Shown one piece after another: positions 22,789-34,733 of a DNA stretch of 64,000 nucleotides. Numbering within the stretch: the stretch's first letter is position 1; each line of letters opens with the position of its first letter. Below the pieces are notes generated by a model. The model saw only the letters and a program-made list of their open reading frames with translations. It was not told the origin of the DNA and did no database searches. This DNA is from Trichosphaerium sp. ATCC 40318 (lineage: Eukaryota; Discosea; Flabellinia; Trichosidae): the NCBI GenBank assembly GCA_038496445.1, contig JALMLS010000571.1, positions 83,191-147,190 on the forward strand, read 5' to 3'. The position numbers and the translations under genes are program-made.

Positions 22789-24379
22789 CTACAATAACAT
22801 TGTCTGTGGGTTAGCCAGGTAACCAGCCAACTTGCTCAAAAATTGTGCAGCCTCATCTGAAGTGACAGCACGACGATCACTTGATAAAGTGACTCTCATG
22901 TTAGTAAGCTGCTTTGGTTTTCCGTCCTCTCCAACAATCAATGTCTTCTTTGATCCGCCGACAGCCAAAATACATGCCTATTTTCTCGTCAATTACCGCC
23001 ACTGCCCTTACAAGGTGCCTTACCTGAGGGATATTGATTACTGCTGTAAACTCTGAGATACCAAACATGCCGAGATTTGATATGGTGAAGGTACCACCCT
23101 ATAAAAAGTGTTACAACCAATATTTATTCAACGAACTCGCTGGGTTTTTAGCGTACTTGGTACTCTGCAGGAGCGAGGGTACCTGCCTTTGCTTTACCAG
23201 CCAAAGTCTATACATACAATAAACGTTGTGCCATCAACAATAGTACAATACCTTGACCATCTGACCAATTTCACGTAAATTTTTGTGGTTTGTGTTAGGT
23301 ATGATAGGCGTAATCAATCCTCCGTCTGTTCACCCAGTTAATTTGCAAAAAACCAATTTATGACGTACCAATAGCGACAGCAACAGATACATCTACAGTG
23401 TCATATAACTTGGTCTTGGTTGTGTCGTCAGAAAAGGCAATAAAGACAAAAAGAAAATAAAGTACCTCTTTTGTTTTTTCATTAAAAGAAGCATTGACTT
23501 GAGGTACATCAGCAAGCGCCAAAGACGCTGCTTTAATAATGAAATCATTGAGAGATAATTTGACCTCTCCAGTTGCTATGTTCGTATGTATAAGCCACAA
23601 AGAATAATAGATGCAGGTGGGTACCATTGATAGCTTTTCTGAAACTGAGAAGTTTGGAAATGTCAATATCTTGAGTCGTGTACTCATGTGGAACGGTGTA
23701 TCTGTCAAAGTGTCAAAAAGTTTTTTACGCTCAAAAGGCATGTACAAAAAATCGTACTTGGATTGTGTGAGCCTGTCAGCGATGACACGTCGCATTTGGG
23801 ATGTGTCCATGTCTTTGAACTGAAAAATGTGTTAAAGTTGCTCGTGCGCTGTTTTAACTGCACCTTTGGTTTCTTTCCAACTGGTTGACTGTGTTTTTGT
23901 TGTGTAGGTGTTGGTGCGGCCTATTATCGTTATAAGTAAATCAATGACCACTGTGGTCATAGAGTGTACCGATTTTGATGGTTTTGGCGCTGCAGCAGAT
24001 CCTCCGCCTACATACAGGTTATTCACCTCAAGCTCGAAAAGAACGGTACCCATACCTTGCAAGTACGCTAGGACGTCTCCTTTCAACAACATTCCTCTCT
24101 TTCCCGTTCCCGTTATTGCTGATGGTGCCAAATTGTTCTCAAAAAGTAGCCTGCGCACTGAAGGAAGTAATACTGGGCTGTTGGACGCGGTTGCATTTCC
24201 TACATGTATGTCACAAACTCGCCAAGCATTAAAAACCGCTACAATATGTTCATAAAGTTATAAATAAACGCACTCGTAGGTGTAGAGTGGAAATATTTGG
24301 ATGATTTACGTGAGTTTCTCTTCGCTGCAACACCACCACTGAGCTGTCTGGAAGCTACTCGTAGACCGCTTGTTAGCAT
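22789..24379 (-). CDS. E3-binding protein-like / E2-like subunit of pyruvate dehydrogenase, no lipoyl domain
   Basis: The start codon at 24379 gives a mitochondrial-type presequence ([20 protein letters not shown]). Next comes the peripheral subunit-binding domain ([35 protein letters not shown]). After a Pro/Lys linker follows the acetyltransferase fold: [79 protein letters not shown] and the C-terminal NPQTMLL. The active-site DHRxxDG motif reads [11 protein letters not shown], so the catalytic His and the DG pair are absent, as in animal E3BP (PDHX). No lipoyl domain (DKA motif) lies between presequence and binding domain. It likely anchors E3 in the complex core. It could also be an unusual relative of branched-chain or oxoglutarate E2. 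Confidence 0.85.
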
Positions 24380-24585
24380 GGTAGGAGAAAGGCCCGCTAA
24401 TTAATGTTACGGCGAATGTTAAAGACTTTTTTTGGTTTTCACGCAACCTTTACACTAAACAACAGACCGAACAACACAAAGCAGAGAAACTAAGTTACGA
24501 CCGTTATGAGTAGTAAAACTGCAAACAGGCACAAAAACAACAATTGCAACAGAACACAACAGTTTTAACTCTGTTGCGTTTGTAG

Positions 24586-25624
24586 AATATCCTCCAACCC
24601 ATTCCTTGATGTATCACCGCTTGATCTACAGCGTATCAAAACTACAGCTCAACCTATTGGAATCCAAGCCGGAGAAATATCATTTCCTTGCAAGGTACCA
24701 ACGGTTCATTGTCGGTTATTTTGTGACGTGATATTTTAAGGTTGTATTCGAAAAGCAAAAAGAAGACCGAATGCTCGTGTTAAATACTTCAGGTTGCGCA
24801 AACTGATATAAAATACTGTTTTATAACATAAAGTACACAGGAATTCGACTTTTGTGGCCTCGATCTCTAGTATGGACAACTTCACATAATTGCAATAACT
24901 TGTCATTTTTTAACGTTCATTTAGGAACAAATAAAGGTGTTCACGTGGACCAGAATATGGAGCTTCGATTTTAACATCCATAAATCTTTTCACTTTGTCT
25001 GGGCTCCACGAGTACGTTCTACCTAGATGGAACTACACGTAGCTCATCCAACTTTATAGGGAGGGGAACGGGAAGCATACACATTTAGGATGTACAATGA
25101 TAAAGATGTTAGTTAGTTTGTTGGTAAATCAATTGATTCTTACTGCCATTGTAGGTGGAAGAAATAAAGACCTACGTGGCTGAATTTGTTACAAAAGTGG
25201 TTCAAAAAAAGAATCCAGAAATAGGTACTGGGCGTGTTGCTATTGAGAGCGCTAAACAAAAGTACAATAGATGCAAAGGAGGTGGCAGAATCTTTAGGGT
25301 ACAATTTCTTTAACCTATGTTATCTGACTTGGAATAAGGCGAAAGAAACCAAAGTCTTCTCGATCACCTGGAGGCATACCTCCATTGAGTTTTAAAATAG
25401 AAAAAGCAAAGTCAGCACGGGTAATGTCAAAAACAAAGGACATATTAAAGTCTCCACGCATATTTCACCGTAAAAAGTCGCCTCGCGCACTCCCAGATGT
25501 CATGGAAGAGACACAAAACTTTCCACGAAGCCGCTCAATGGTGTACGTTAGAGCCAAAACAACAATCAATCGTATTAAACTTGTAAATAGGAGCGATGAC
25601 AGCGTGGTTGGCTTGGATATTTAG
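24586..25624 (+). CDS. FERM/PH-like domain protein, 5' end not resolved
   Basis: Exons on the plus strand give NPFLDVSPLDLQRIKTTAQP, then EISFPCKVVFEKQKEDRMLV and LNTSGIRLLWP. Further exons give EQIKVFTWTRIWSFDFNIHK and YTFRMYNDKDVEEIKTYVAE. The strand pattern followed by a closing helix EEIKxxVxxFV resembles the F3 lobe of FERM domains or a PH fold, which bind membrane lipids or peptide tails. The C-terminal tail is basic and serine-rich (KSARVMSKTKDILKSPR). No upstream F1/F2 lobes fit in the short gap to the divergent E3BP-like gene. The first exon and ATG are unresolved; candidates are ATGs at about 24404 and 24506. Confidence 0.55.
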
Positions 25625-25730
25625 ATTAAGATATGGATTGCCTATCCAAAAAAAGATAAAAACTTGTTGTAAATCCGTTTGGTTTAATGTTACAATAAAC
25701 AAACATGTATGTAAGTATGATGTATATAAA

Positions 25731-27796
25731 CTATACTCTTTGGAGGAAAAGACGCTTCTCATCATCATTGTCAAAATGTGGTACAAATTTGATCTAGATA
25801 TTGAAAACAGTTTAGTTCAAATCCATTTGTAACGCTACAATACAAAGACGTACCGTGTAGACCTTTTCAAAGCCTTCGTCTTCAGTAGGCGGAGCAAGTT
25901 TCTTCCAGAATATGCGGTACGCTACCATAGGTACACGACGCGTTGCTCCATTTGTCATTTTCTGCAAAAAGAGCAATTAGTGAATGAATACACGTGCATA
26001 AAAAACAGTAGTAAACGTACAACACGGAAGTAGTTGAGGTGGGCAGATAATTCTTTAGATGTATCAAAATAGAGCGCACGTGCTGTTATGCCAGCATTTT
26101 CAGCAAGTGCCAGGTACTTAGCGCGGGTAGCCGCATCAGGATTAGTGTTGTCAATGATAACGCTCTTTCCTTCAGCCAAAGCAGCTTTTGTACTCTTAAT
26201 ACACTTTGCTGCTGTATGCAAAGTATCCTATCAAGAGACTTAAATAAACCCAATCAAAACAAGTTGGCGTACTCGGTTGATGTGTACATAACCTTTTGGG
26301 ACAAAATGTTTTTTGGCAAATCGCGATTTACCAGATGCAGCTTGACCAACTAATCACAGGACAATCAGTAAACAAACAGTCGAACAAAAACTTACCGTTA
26401 ATGATCATCTCTTGATCATCAACACTTAGAAGTTCTTCTAGATCAACTTGCTCTTCATCTACATACACGTGAGCAATCATTTGTTGTGCGTAATGCTTGT
26501 GTCAATCACTTACCTTCGTCAAACTCTTCTAAGAACGCTTTGGGATCCAGTCCACCTACTCAAAGGGTTAACTAGGTATTAATGGTAATACACTTGCCCC
26601 ATTCCCATTTGTCAGTGGGTTCTTCGCCGAAAAAGAATTCTTCTGGTGTCTGAAATTCTACACCAACATTGAATGCAAATTTCCTTTTTACAAGAATTTT
26701 TAGCAAATATTTAAGAAGGATGTGCAATCTCTAACCTGTCACCACAAGAGAAGTCCTTCTTAGAACCAGTACCATTCCATCCTTTTGCACGGCCTGCAGC
26801 ATCACCAACATACATGCACTGATCTACATCAATCTCAACGCCGTCATTGTAGTCTGACACCATTCTCTGGAATTTACTAAGGTCAATACAACTCAAACAT
26901 AGTGGTACACGCACATCCCACATGGTGGTGTTGGGTTTACGGAACGCATCTTCAGCGGCCTGAAACAAGAAGCATTAAGATACCAAGAAAAAAAGGACGA
27001 TTCTTGGCACGTACTGCGATGTAGCCTTGTATTGGGAATCCCAAGTCTCTGGCTATATCCAATATCTTTCCAGTAATATCTATACGGTATTTTAGTGAAA
27101 TTTAGGGAGCGTGTCATTTCGAGGTTTGCAATACCTGAAAGTTTTTGCCTTTTCTTCTCAATGCCTCCTTGATTTGTAAAGATAACAATTTTTACGCTAC
27201 ACGTCTTAATTTAAGGCACTGGGAAGCATTCTTGTACGTACCCTTCTTTGTTGAGTTCTTCTAATTTTGGTTTGACCGTGTCATCCAACCACTCCCAATC
27301 TCTTAAAGCAAAGTTAGTTTGCTATAGATAAGTAAACGCGTACCCTCGCGATTGAGGAAATTTAGCACCGCTTGAAGGTTTGACAAGGGTGTGATCCATG
27401 TCAAAAGCGATAATTTTGCTGTTGCCCTTTATTTTTGAAGAATCGCATACGTAGAATGTTTCGTCACCATTAACGTTTTCAATGGCTACCAGGAAATTAA
27501 CGAACTGAAAAATTTTGCTTGGAACTTTTTTAAATGGCATCAAACGTTTGTAATGTCGTTGGTGAGTGCGAAATGCGCATCAGTTTTTTTTACAGATGTT
27601 CATAAAACAAATTCACTTTGTGCACTAGCTACGTATGCGAGCGCGCGACGTACCTTGCCATTGCATCCCAAAATCACCTGATACAAGTGTTAAACGCCAA
27701 AACGAAAGGTCTGTTTAACGCACCTTTAAATGCGTCTGTCTTTGCCTTTTTATTGGCGGCGTTTGCTGCTCTCGAACTACGTTTCCTCTTAGACAT
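25731..27796 (-). CDS. PNKP: Bifunctional polynucleotide phosphatase/kinase
   Basis: The N-terminus is a short lysine/arginine-rich segment (MSKRKRSSRAANAANKK), likely a nuclear signal. The phosphatase domain carries SKIIAFDMDHTLVKPSSGAK, the DxDxT motif of HAD phosphatases, then an IARDLGIPIQGYIA helix and MYVGDAAGRAKGW. The kinase domain has a P-loop (VGQAASGKSRFAKKH), the following HINRDTL and IIDNTNPDAATRAKYL. The last exon (IKFVPHFDNDDEKRLF) matches the usual PNKP C-terminus. The enzyme removes 3'-phosphates and adds 5'-phosphates at strand breaks so they can be ligated. Vertebrate PNKP has an N-terminal FHA domain; there is no room for one here. It diverges from eIF2B beta with about 100 bases between starts. 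Confidence 0.93.
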
Positions 27797-27895
27797 GTTG
27801 TGGCTGTTGTATTTTCTTGAAAAAAACAGCTTTGGCGGTTTAAAGTTAAGTCGTCATTGGCATGTTGATTTAAGGGAACATAGCGTTCAGGCAAG

Positions 27896-29502
27896 ATGAG
27901 CATGTTGACAACTAAGCTCAAACAGTTCACTAGTTCTCTACAGCGAGGGTACATAGCGCCTCACAGCGATTAAACAAAGAATTAACGTTGTTTGTATTAA
28001 TTCAACATAGAACAGTTACAGGCTCCTTTAATACAGCTGTACAGACTCTTGAAATATTAAGAGGTACCCAAATAGATAACCTATACCCTGACTAACAGTA
28101 CAGAGTTTATCGCTGCTGGAAAATGGGCTTCGGCTGAAGAATTGATCAATGTAATAAAGACAGACTGTAAAATCGTCACTGACGCAAAGCCATTGGAACT
28201 AGCTGTCGGTAACATGGTTAGACGCATATTACACATAATTCGTGAAGAGTACTATGAGTACAGTGACGAAGAAGCGCGTGAGCAAGAAGATGCCCCAAAC
28301 GCTGAACAAAAGTTTTCTGCAGTCAAAAGGGCTTCCTCAATGATTGACATATTGGAGAGAGATTCCAGTGCGTTAATAGTCAAATCGTTTTATGCCTGAC
28401 AAGACTGTACAGAACGTCAATCCTTCTCAAACACATACACAAACCTCAAAACAAGGATTTTAGAAGGTGTAAACGCAGAAAAAGCTGACTTAGACGATGT
28501 TTATGTTCAAATAGCCGACCAAGGTAACACAACTTTTACGCCTGCTGCAACTTTCCTAACCCCTCTACTCGCATAGCACTTGAGCACATACACTCCAAGT
28601 ACGCCACCAAAACAATGAATATTGGTAAATTGACAGCCGTGTTAGTGAAGTAATTTTGACATTTGGCAAATCAAGAACTGTTACAGAGTTCCTAAAGGCT
28701 GCTGGTAGAAAAAGAAAGTTTGAAGTGCTCGTAGCAGAGTCAGTACCTTCGTATGTCCTTTTTACATCCACTTGCCATTCACAATACACTCCTTGACTTT
28801 TTTTTAGATACTACGGACACGAACTCGCTCTTGAACTGTCAGAGTCCAACATTCAAACCACACTAGTAACAGGCACGTTCTCATTGCATTAAAGTTGCAT
28901 TTTCAAAATATTTTGACCATAACTGCTGACGCATACTCGCAGATTCGGCAGTCTTCGCCCTGATGGCACGTGTTAATAAGGTAATTGTTGGGACGCATGC
29001 AGGTACATGACACTTGCTGCTTCTACAGGTTAACGATATTTTTTTTCAGTTATGGCAAATGGAGGCCTCATTGCCCACCCAGGTACACACATGCTCGCTC
29101 AAGCTGCAAAACATCACTCCATCCCATTTGTGGTGTGCACTGGCCTTTACAAATTAAGTCCAGAATTTCCACAAAGGTAGGTCATCAATACAACACGTGC
29201 ACATGTTTGAAATAGTGGTTCTTATTGTGATTATCTAGCTACACAAAGCTAGGAACATTTAGCGAACTGAACAACCCTAACGAAATCATGGACTTTACAG
29301 AAGGTGAAGCTGTTGCTGAGGTTCGCGTATGTAATCCAGCTTGGGATTATGTCCCTCCAGAGCTCGTTAGCCTATACCTCACAAACAGGTGCCCTTGTAG
29401 CTATTTTCTTTATTAAATTTTAACAATCATTGTAGCGGTGGTCACTCGCCAACGTATATTTACAGGCTGTTGGCTGAGGTTTACTCGCCTGAAGACCTTT
29501 AA
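27896..29502 (+). CDS. EIF2B2: Translation initiation factor eIF2B subunit beta
   Basis: The protein begins [17 protein letters not shown], continues [10 protein letters not shown] and [18 protein letters not shown], and then carries the signature [19 protein letters not shown]. The C-terminal Rossmann-like half includes [48 protein letters not shown] and [12 protein letters not shown], ending [20 protein letters not shown] and a short tail. These, especially the YVPPELVSL ending, identify the beta rather than alpha or delta subunit. eIF2B exchanges GDP for GTP on eIF2 in the cytosol and is the target of stress signalling. Exons are numerous and short. All expected blocks are present. Confidence 0.92.
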
Positions 29503-29918
29503 AATAAAATAACATCACTCAACACATGATTTGTTAGTAACTGTACTATTCTCGACAGCAAAATCAACGTAATACGAGATGCTACACTATTGGAATTAGA
29601 AGCGTGTTACACCCACACAACGCTACACGTGCACCACAAACTAGTTGCGTGCGGTTGAATGCAATGCCCACAATATAGTCAATAAGCTCAATAACATGTT
29701 GATGAAAACGTGAATCCTCACGTGTAATGGTGATGGTCAGACCCATCCTTATGACGTTTCCAGTAAGGCTGCAGATTCACCACTGTCACGTCGAGTCTCT
29801 AGGAATTAACTTTCATGCCACAATTGCCGTGCCTAGTTATTCAAATAAGCATTTGACTTTTTTTGAAAAAAGTGTAGTGTTGTTTTTTTCTCGCAGTTAT
29901 TTTGCTTTTTCTTTGGCA
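29503..29918. other. Spacer with a short minus-strand open frame
   Basis: This stretch separates eIF2B beta from the SF3b p14 gene. On the minus strand, 29595-29759 is open with an ATG (MGLTITITREDSRFHQHVIE and on to GARVALCGCN), about 54 codons. It matches nothing I recognise and could be chance or an exon of an unseen gene. T-rich sequence just before 29919 probably belongs to the p14 promoter or 5' UTR. Confidence 0.3.
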
Positions 29919-30272
29919 ATGGCGAGAGCAAGAGCAGCTTCAAGGCTACCACCAGAGGTCAACAAAATCGTATACGTTAAGCGTTTGCCAGAGAAGATCA
30001 CTGCAGAAGAACTCTACGATGTATTCGGTAAATTCGGTGCTATACAACAAATAAGGCTCGGAAACAAGGCAGATACAAAGGGAACCGCTTTTGTAGTGTT
30101 TGAGGACATTTATGACGCCAAGAACGCTGTGGAACATCTCACTGGTTTTAACGTAGCTGGACGCTATATTACGTGTTTATACTACGACAGAAGCAAAATG
30201 GATACACGCATTGACATGAAGAAGAAACAAGCCGAAATTGATAGGCTCAAACAAAAATACAGCGTAGACTGA
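29919..30272 (+). CDS. SF3B6: Splicing factor 3b subunit p14
   Basis: An uninterrupted 117-codon frame starting at the ATG at 29919 encodes an RNA recognition motif. RNP2 is IVYVKRLP and RNP1 is KGTAFVVFED; the family blocks RLPPEVNKIVYVKRLPEKIT, ELYDVFGKFGAIQQIR and AVEHLTGFNVAGRYI are all clear. The C-terminal helix ends LKQKYSVD. p14 sits in the U2 snRNP next to the branch-point adenosine and binds SF3B1. The frame is open further upstream to 29727, but the family start fits 29919. It is the only confidently named gene in the window with no intron, although it encodes a splicing factor. Confidence 0.95.
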   Translation: MARARAASRLPPEVNKIVYVKRLPEKITAEELYDVFGKFGAIQQIRLGNKADTKGTAFVVFEDIYDAKNAVEHLTGFNVAGRYITCLYYDRSKMDTRIDMKKKQAEIDRLKQKYSVD

Positions 30273-30572
30273 TTTCAAAAACAAATATCTACAACTGCTT
30301 CTTTATTTTATTTTTGAAAGTTGTACTGGAGTGCCACCACCTCCTTGTTCGACCGCTTGTACATAACAATAAAACGACACTCTAAGCAACAATCATTCAA
30401 GATTCTACAAGTAATGGACAAGGCAAGTTAGAGCGCGGAAATAGGTTGATGCAATATTATGAAACACGTCATTTTAGTAAGTACAACACGAAAAAATAAT
30501 TGACATGATCTCAACTTTTTTTTTTCTTTTTTCTTTTTTTTCTTTTTGGGTTCAGCCACTAGCTCTTCACTT

Positions 30573-33500
30573 TCACTGCCACCCAAAAACAGCAGTCTTG
30601 CGGTGTGACATGCGCTGCACGATAAGCGTGAGGATGATAGCCGTGGTGATGGCGAGAATCAAGGCCTCGTGGTTAAAGTCATGACTCAGCTCGTCAAAGG
30701 CAGATGGTTGCAACTGTCTGTAAAACAAGTCAATGCCATGCGCAATAATCAGTGAAGTAGACTCGAGTTGTGTAGAGTACGACTGCAAGTGAGATAATTG
30801 GGCGATAGGCTGGTTGTACGAGATGATGCTGGTGGCCGGCAATGAGAGGTATGGCGTGTACACCATCAAACCTTCCTTTTGCTCTTCCTTCGTGATCTGG
30901 TCTGGTGGAGGACGACGAGGATCCAAGAACATGTGTGGTACAGACGCAATATCTCCAGATTGAAGGCCCATTACCAAGTACTGACCAGCCAATCCATGCT
31001 TGGTTCGCATAGAGGTCAAATGTGTGATTTTCTGCGTGAGAACGAATGAATTTTGCAGGACGATAGGCAAAGTATGCGAGAAAGACGAAAACTTGTCGCT
31101 AAGCAAGGACATCTCATCAGTACGACACGTAGTAAGAAAAATGAAAGCGTATCTAGGACGTACTTTGTGTAGTCTATTTGAGGCTCAAAGAGCTGCATCG
31201 ACAACACTTCGAACCTGTGGAGCTTTACATTCCAATACGAGAATATTGCAGTGTGTTCAAAGGTATGCACGACCAAAGGTGGACTGGCATTGCGTACAAC
31301 ACGTCGTACGAGTACCTGACCAGTAACAGAATCAAGAAGGGTGCACTCAACAACGTCAGTGCCATCAGATGCGGTATTCTTCTTGGCTATGGCCACGCCC
31401 AATAGTCCAGGGTTGATGTACTTGTACAATGCAGAACGATTGCCTAAAACAAGCGCAGGAGAGAACGGTTTGCTTGGGACTTGCGAGGCAATCACGAGTT
31501 GAGAACCCTCTGGCGCTGCCAGGTTCCACACTGGTTGAGCGGTCAAGCTACCTGCTTTACCTTGTATGTGGTATCCGACAACCTCGTCGCTGCTGCCAAT
31601 CCACACATACAGCGGTACTGATAATTCAGCAGTGCTTGGAAACATGGTTGCCTTTACGGCATCACCTTTTTGGCTAACAAGAAGCATTGCATCCAATTTG
31701 GCCAAATGGCGTGTCAACACCAACTTCCCTTCAATGTTGAGGTCTTGCTTGGACAAAGTGTCTCCGCTGTCCGACGATATTGTCCATGCGCTGTAACCCT
31801 ATAATTCTTTGTGAGAAAGGAATTACATTGATAAGATGCGTTATTATACGTACACGGCCTTGTTTTACGAGGAGGTAGCCAGTAGTACTAACTGAGTGTG
31901 CTGGTACAAGTGTGACTAATTTATTCTCGGGTTTAAACCATCTGCTCCACAAAACGGCTCCATCACGTGCGCGTAGACCGATTACTGTATTGTATTTAGT
32001 GCTCACAACACAAATTATCCTGGCAGTGTGCATAGCAGTCCTAAAGCCGGAAATGGTTACACGTCAATTTATTTTGTTCAAAATGAGAAATGCGTACTGT
32101 TTTGGTTGAGCATCGATAACACGCTCTAGAAGGGTGGCTATACGATCAGGATATAATGTACGCCAATCTATACCAGTCCATTCTTGTAGGGCAGTGAGCA
32201 TAATGCCAAATGGAGAGGGCTTGTTCGATTTTAATACAAATTCATCTTCATGTTCTGAATGCAATAACACTATTTTAGCTGTAGGATCAGATAATGCCTC
32301 ATGACGCGTCCATTTAATAGCAGCGCCCGCAATAAGGATTGCTTGGGCATCACGCATAACGACTAGAATGCGATGTCCTACAAGTGGGTGAGGTCAGGGC
32401 AATTAATGTCATAGAGACAATGAATGAACAGCGCCCGTACCTACAACGCCATCTCGCTTTGAGAAACACTTGGCGTGCACGCTATCAATTTCTGCGCTAA
32501 CATTGAGTCTGAGCGTATCCACCAAGTTGAGTTGATCTTTCTCCTGAGAATGTACAAGAAGAGCGTAATACCCGTCATCGTGAGATTCTACGGACACTAC
32601 ACAAGGAAACGACGAATCTCCTCCAACAGTAAGTCCTGAAACGGGACGAATCATTGGGCGTAGAGAACGGTCAGCGGCGTAAAAAACACCGTTATCTGTA
32701 GTGGCAAATTGACCATTATTGCCAAATGAGGTGACTGGTTGATCAAGAGGATATGCACTGTCTTTGCTGTAATCAGACGATACAAAGCGAGCTGAAGCGT
32801 CTGTAATCACGTTCAATGCGCCTTCTGAAGCCACATGGATACTCTTGATAACAGCGGACATATCAAGAGACTTTCCTTTCTGCACAATCTTGCCGTCCGC
32901 TAAAGTGTACACGGAAATGGCTGTGTTTTTAGATTGACCGCCAACAATCATCACTTTGCCCTTGGCGTTAATAAAACTACCTAGCAGTTCAGTGTGTTCA
33001 GGCCTAAGCACATGTCAAAAAACCGATTAATTTCAGATTTATGCGATTAAGGTACCCTTTGACAGTGACAATATTATTCTGTTTCTTTTTAGTGTCAATA
33101 AGCGTAACTTGAGATGGTCCCACAACTATTTGTATGTTGCCCGTAACCAAGAATCTCGATGGTGCCGTAGTGGGTTGCGGAATACTACTACGTGGCCATG
33201 ACCATTGCCTAGCATGTCAAATGAGTCAACTTCCTTTTCAAGTTTTGGCTTTTCGAATTGCCACTCCTGCCACGTACTTTTGTACACCACCTTCAACGCC
33301 AAACACCTTCAATGTTGTAGATGACTCGGAGTCAGAGACACTGACCAGATCTACGCACGTGTTAAGAAGCAGTTCAGAACATAACAAATTCAATTCGTAA
33401 GTACGTACACTTGTCCTGTAATGAGAGCGCTGTTACTTTATGCTCTTTTGGAAGTACGTGGCGCCAAACTACAGCCAGAATAAGCCTCACCTCGATATTT

Positions 33501-33795
33501 ACACGTAATCACGCGTACCTGTAGCTCCTGTCTTAAAGTTAAGCTGCGCTATTACACCCTCAGACGTAGAGACAAACAAATGTTTAGGACGCGCATTGTC
33601 AGGCGTCATAACTACTTTTTCCACTTTTCCGAACCCTTGACGCGTCCTTGTCAAGTGTAAGTGAAAGGGGAGAATAATTGTTCAATATTTTTGTTTAACA
33701 TACCAATCCTTCTGGCCAACCTCATCTCTGTACTGTACCATAGCGCTCAGGGCTGCGACGAGGCCCAACAGCAGTATTACCGAGGCTAGTCGCAT
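30573..33795 (-). CDS. EMC1: ER membrane protein complex subunit 1
   Basis: The protein starts with a signal peptide (MRLASVILLLGLVAALSAMV). Beta-propeller-like repeats follow (VMIVGGQSKNTAISVYTLAD, NVITDASARFV, VIGLRARDGAVLWSRWFKPE). The DUF1620 region near the C-terminus includes GLAGQYLVMGLQSGDIASVP, FLDPRRPPPDQ, YTPYLSLPATSIISYNQPI and then a single membrane helix (ALILAITTAIILTLIVQRMS) with a short tail ending FGWQ. This is the usual EMC1 architecture: a large luminal part and one C-terminal helix. The EMC inserts tail-anchored and multi-pass proteins into the ER membrane. Length and order fit the family. The 3' flank (30,500-30,570) is a long purine tract on this strand. Confidence 0.92.
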
Positions 33796-33960
33796 TTCTA
33801 AATTTTATTTCAGCTTTGTGATTAGCGTCACAAAAATTGTACCACAATTATAAGTGATGACTGGCTATGTAAATAGAGAAAAAGAGGCGTCACGGCGGCA
33901 AGTCAAGCAAAATCTTGCCTGCTATTTTTTATTTTGTTTTTCCATCCCTATTTCGCAACA

Positions 33961-34689
33961 ATGGTAAAGTTGTAAGTATAATGCTGTTAACCGTATCGTG
34001 CTAACTCAGTACTTAGTTTAAAACCAGGTAAGGTAGTAATTGTAACCAGAGGCAGACACGCCGGTAGCAAAGCCGTAATTGTAAAAAACTACGAGCCAAG
34101 CGACTCTAAGCTCAATGCACCAACTTCATTGATTGTTGGACTTCAGAAATACCCAAAAAGTGTTTCTCAAAAGGTATGTTATGCCGCAATAGCATTGCGA
34201 GTATTCAAATCGCCGTATGAACGAGTCTAATTGGTCTATTCAAGATGAACTTGAAACAACTTGCTCGTCGCTCCCGACTCAAACCATACCTCAAAATGGT
34301 AAACCACCGTCACTTTATGCCAACCAGGTACAATTTAGAACTGGGAAGAAATAGTGAAAAATAACTGGCTATTGCAGGTATTCTTTTGATCTCGGCGTAC
34401 ACGAAAACACCGTTCAAAACATGGAGCGACCAGAAAAGAAAAAGGCCGTCAAACGTCACTTGAAGAAGGCCCTTAGCAAAAAGTACATGGCAGGACAAAA
34501 CAGATGGTTTTTCACCAAATTGAGGTGCGTAGGCGGAAAAGTACAAAAATTAAGGCGGAAATTTTGCAAATAACCAGGTTTCTTGCTTGTTTTCGTGGAA
34601 CCTCGTTGTTAAAGCAAGCCCGCGTTTTTATTTTGTTTTTGTTTGCAATTTGTGGACGTTATTTATTAATTTCAATGTACAGGTTCTAG
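33961..34689 (+). CDS. RPL27: 60S ribosomal protein eL27
   Basis: Four exons encode MVKL, FKPGKVVIVTRGRHAGSKAV, IVKNYEPSD, PTSLIVGLQKYPKSVSQK, KQLARRSRLKPYLKMVNHRH, FMPTRYSFDL and the C-terminal MAGQNRWFFTKLRF. This is the full eL27 sequence with its KOW motif near the N-terminus. The first intron interrupts the fourth codon, typical of ribosomal protein genes. It is part of the large cytosolic subunit. The gene ends tail to tail with SSU72, with 44 bases between stops. Confidence 0.97.
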
Positions 34690-34733
34690 ATGTTGACACA
34701 GCGATTTTCTACAGAACTTAAAGTTAAGGCTTG

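Noticed and set aside
30515-30556. Long pyrimidine tract followed by CAG on the plus strand, like a strong 3' splice site
   Set aside because: No plus-strand coding sequence follows; it lies in the 3' flank of EMC1, which is on the minus strand.
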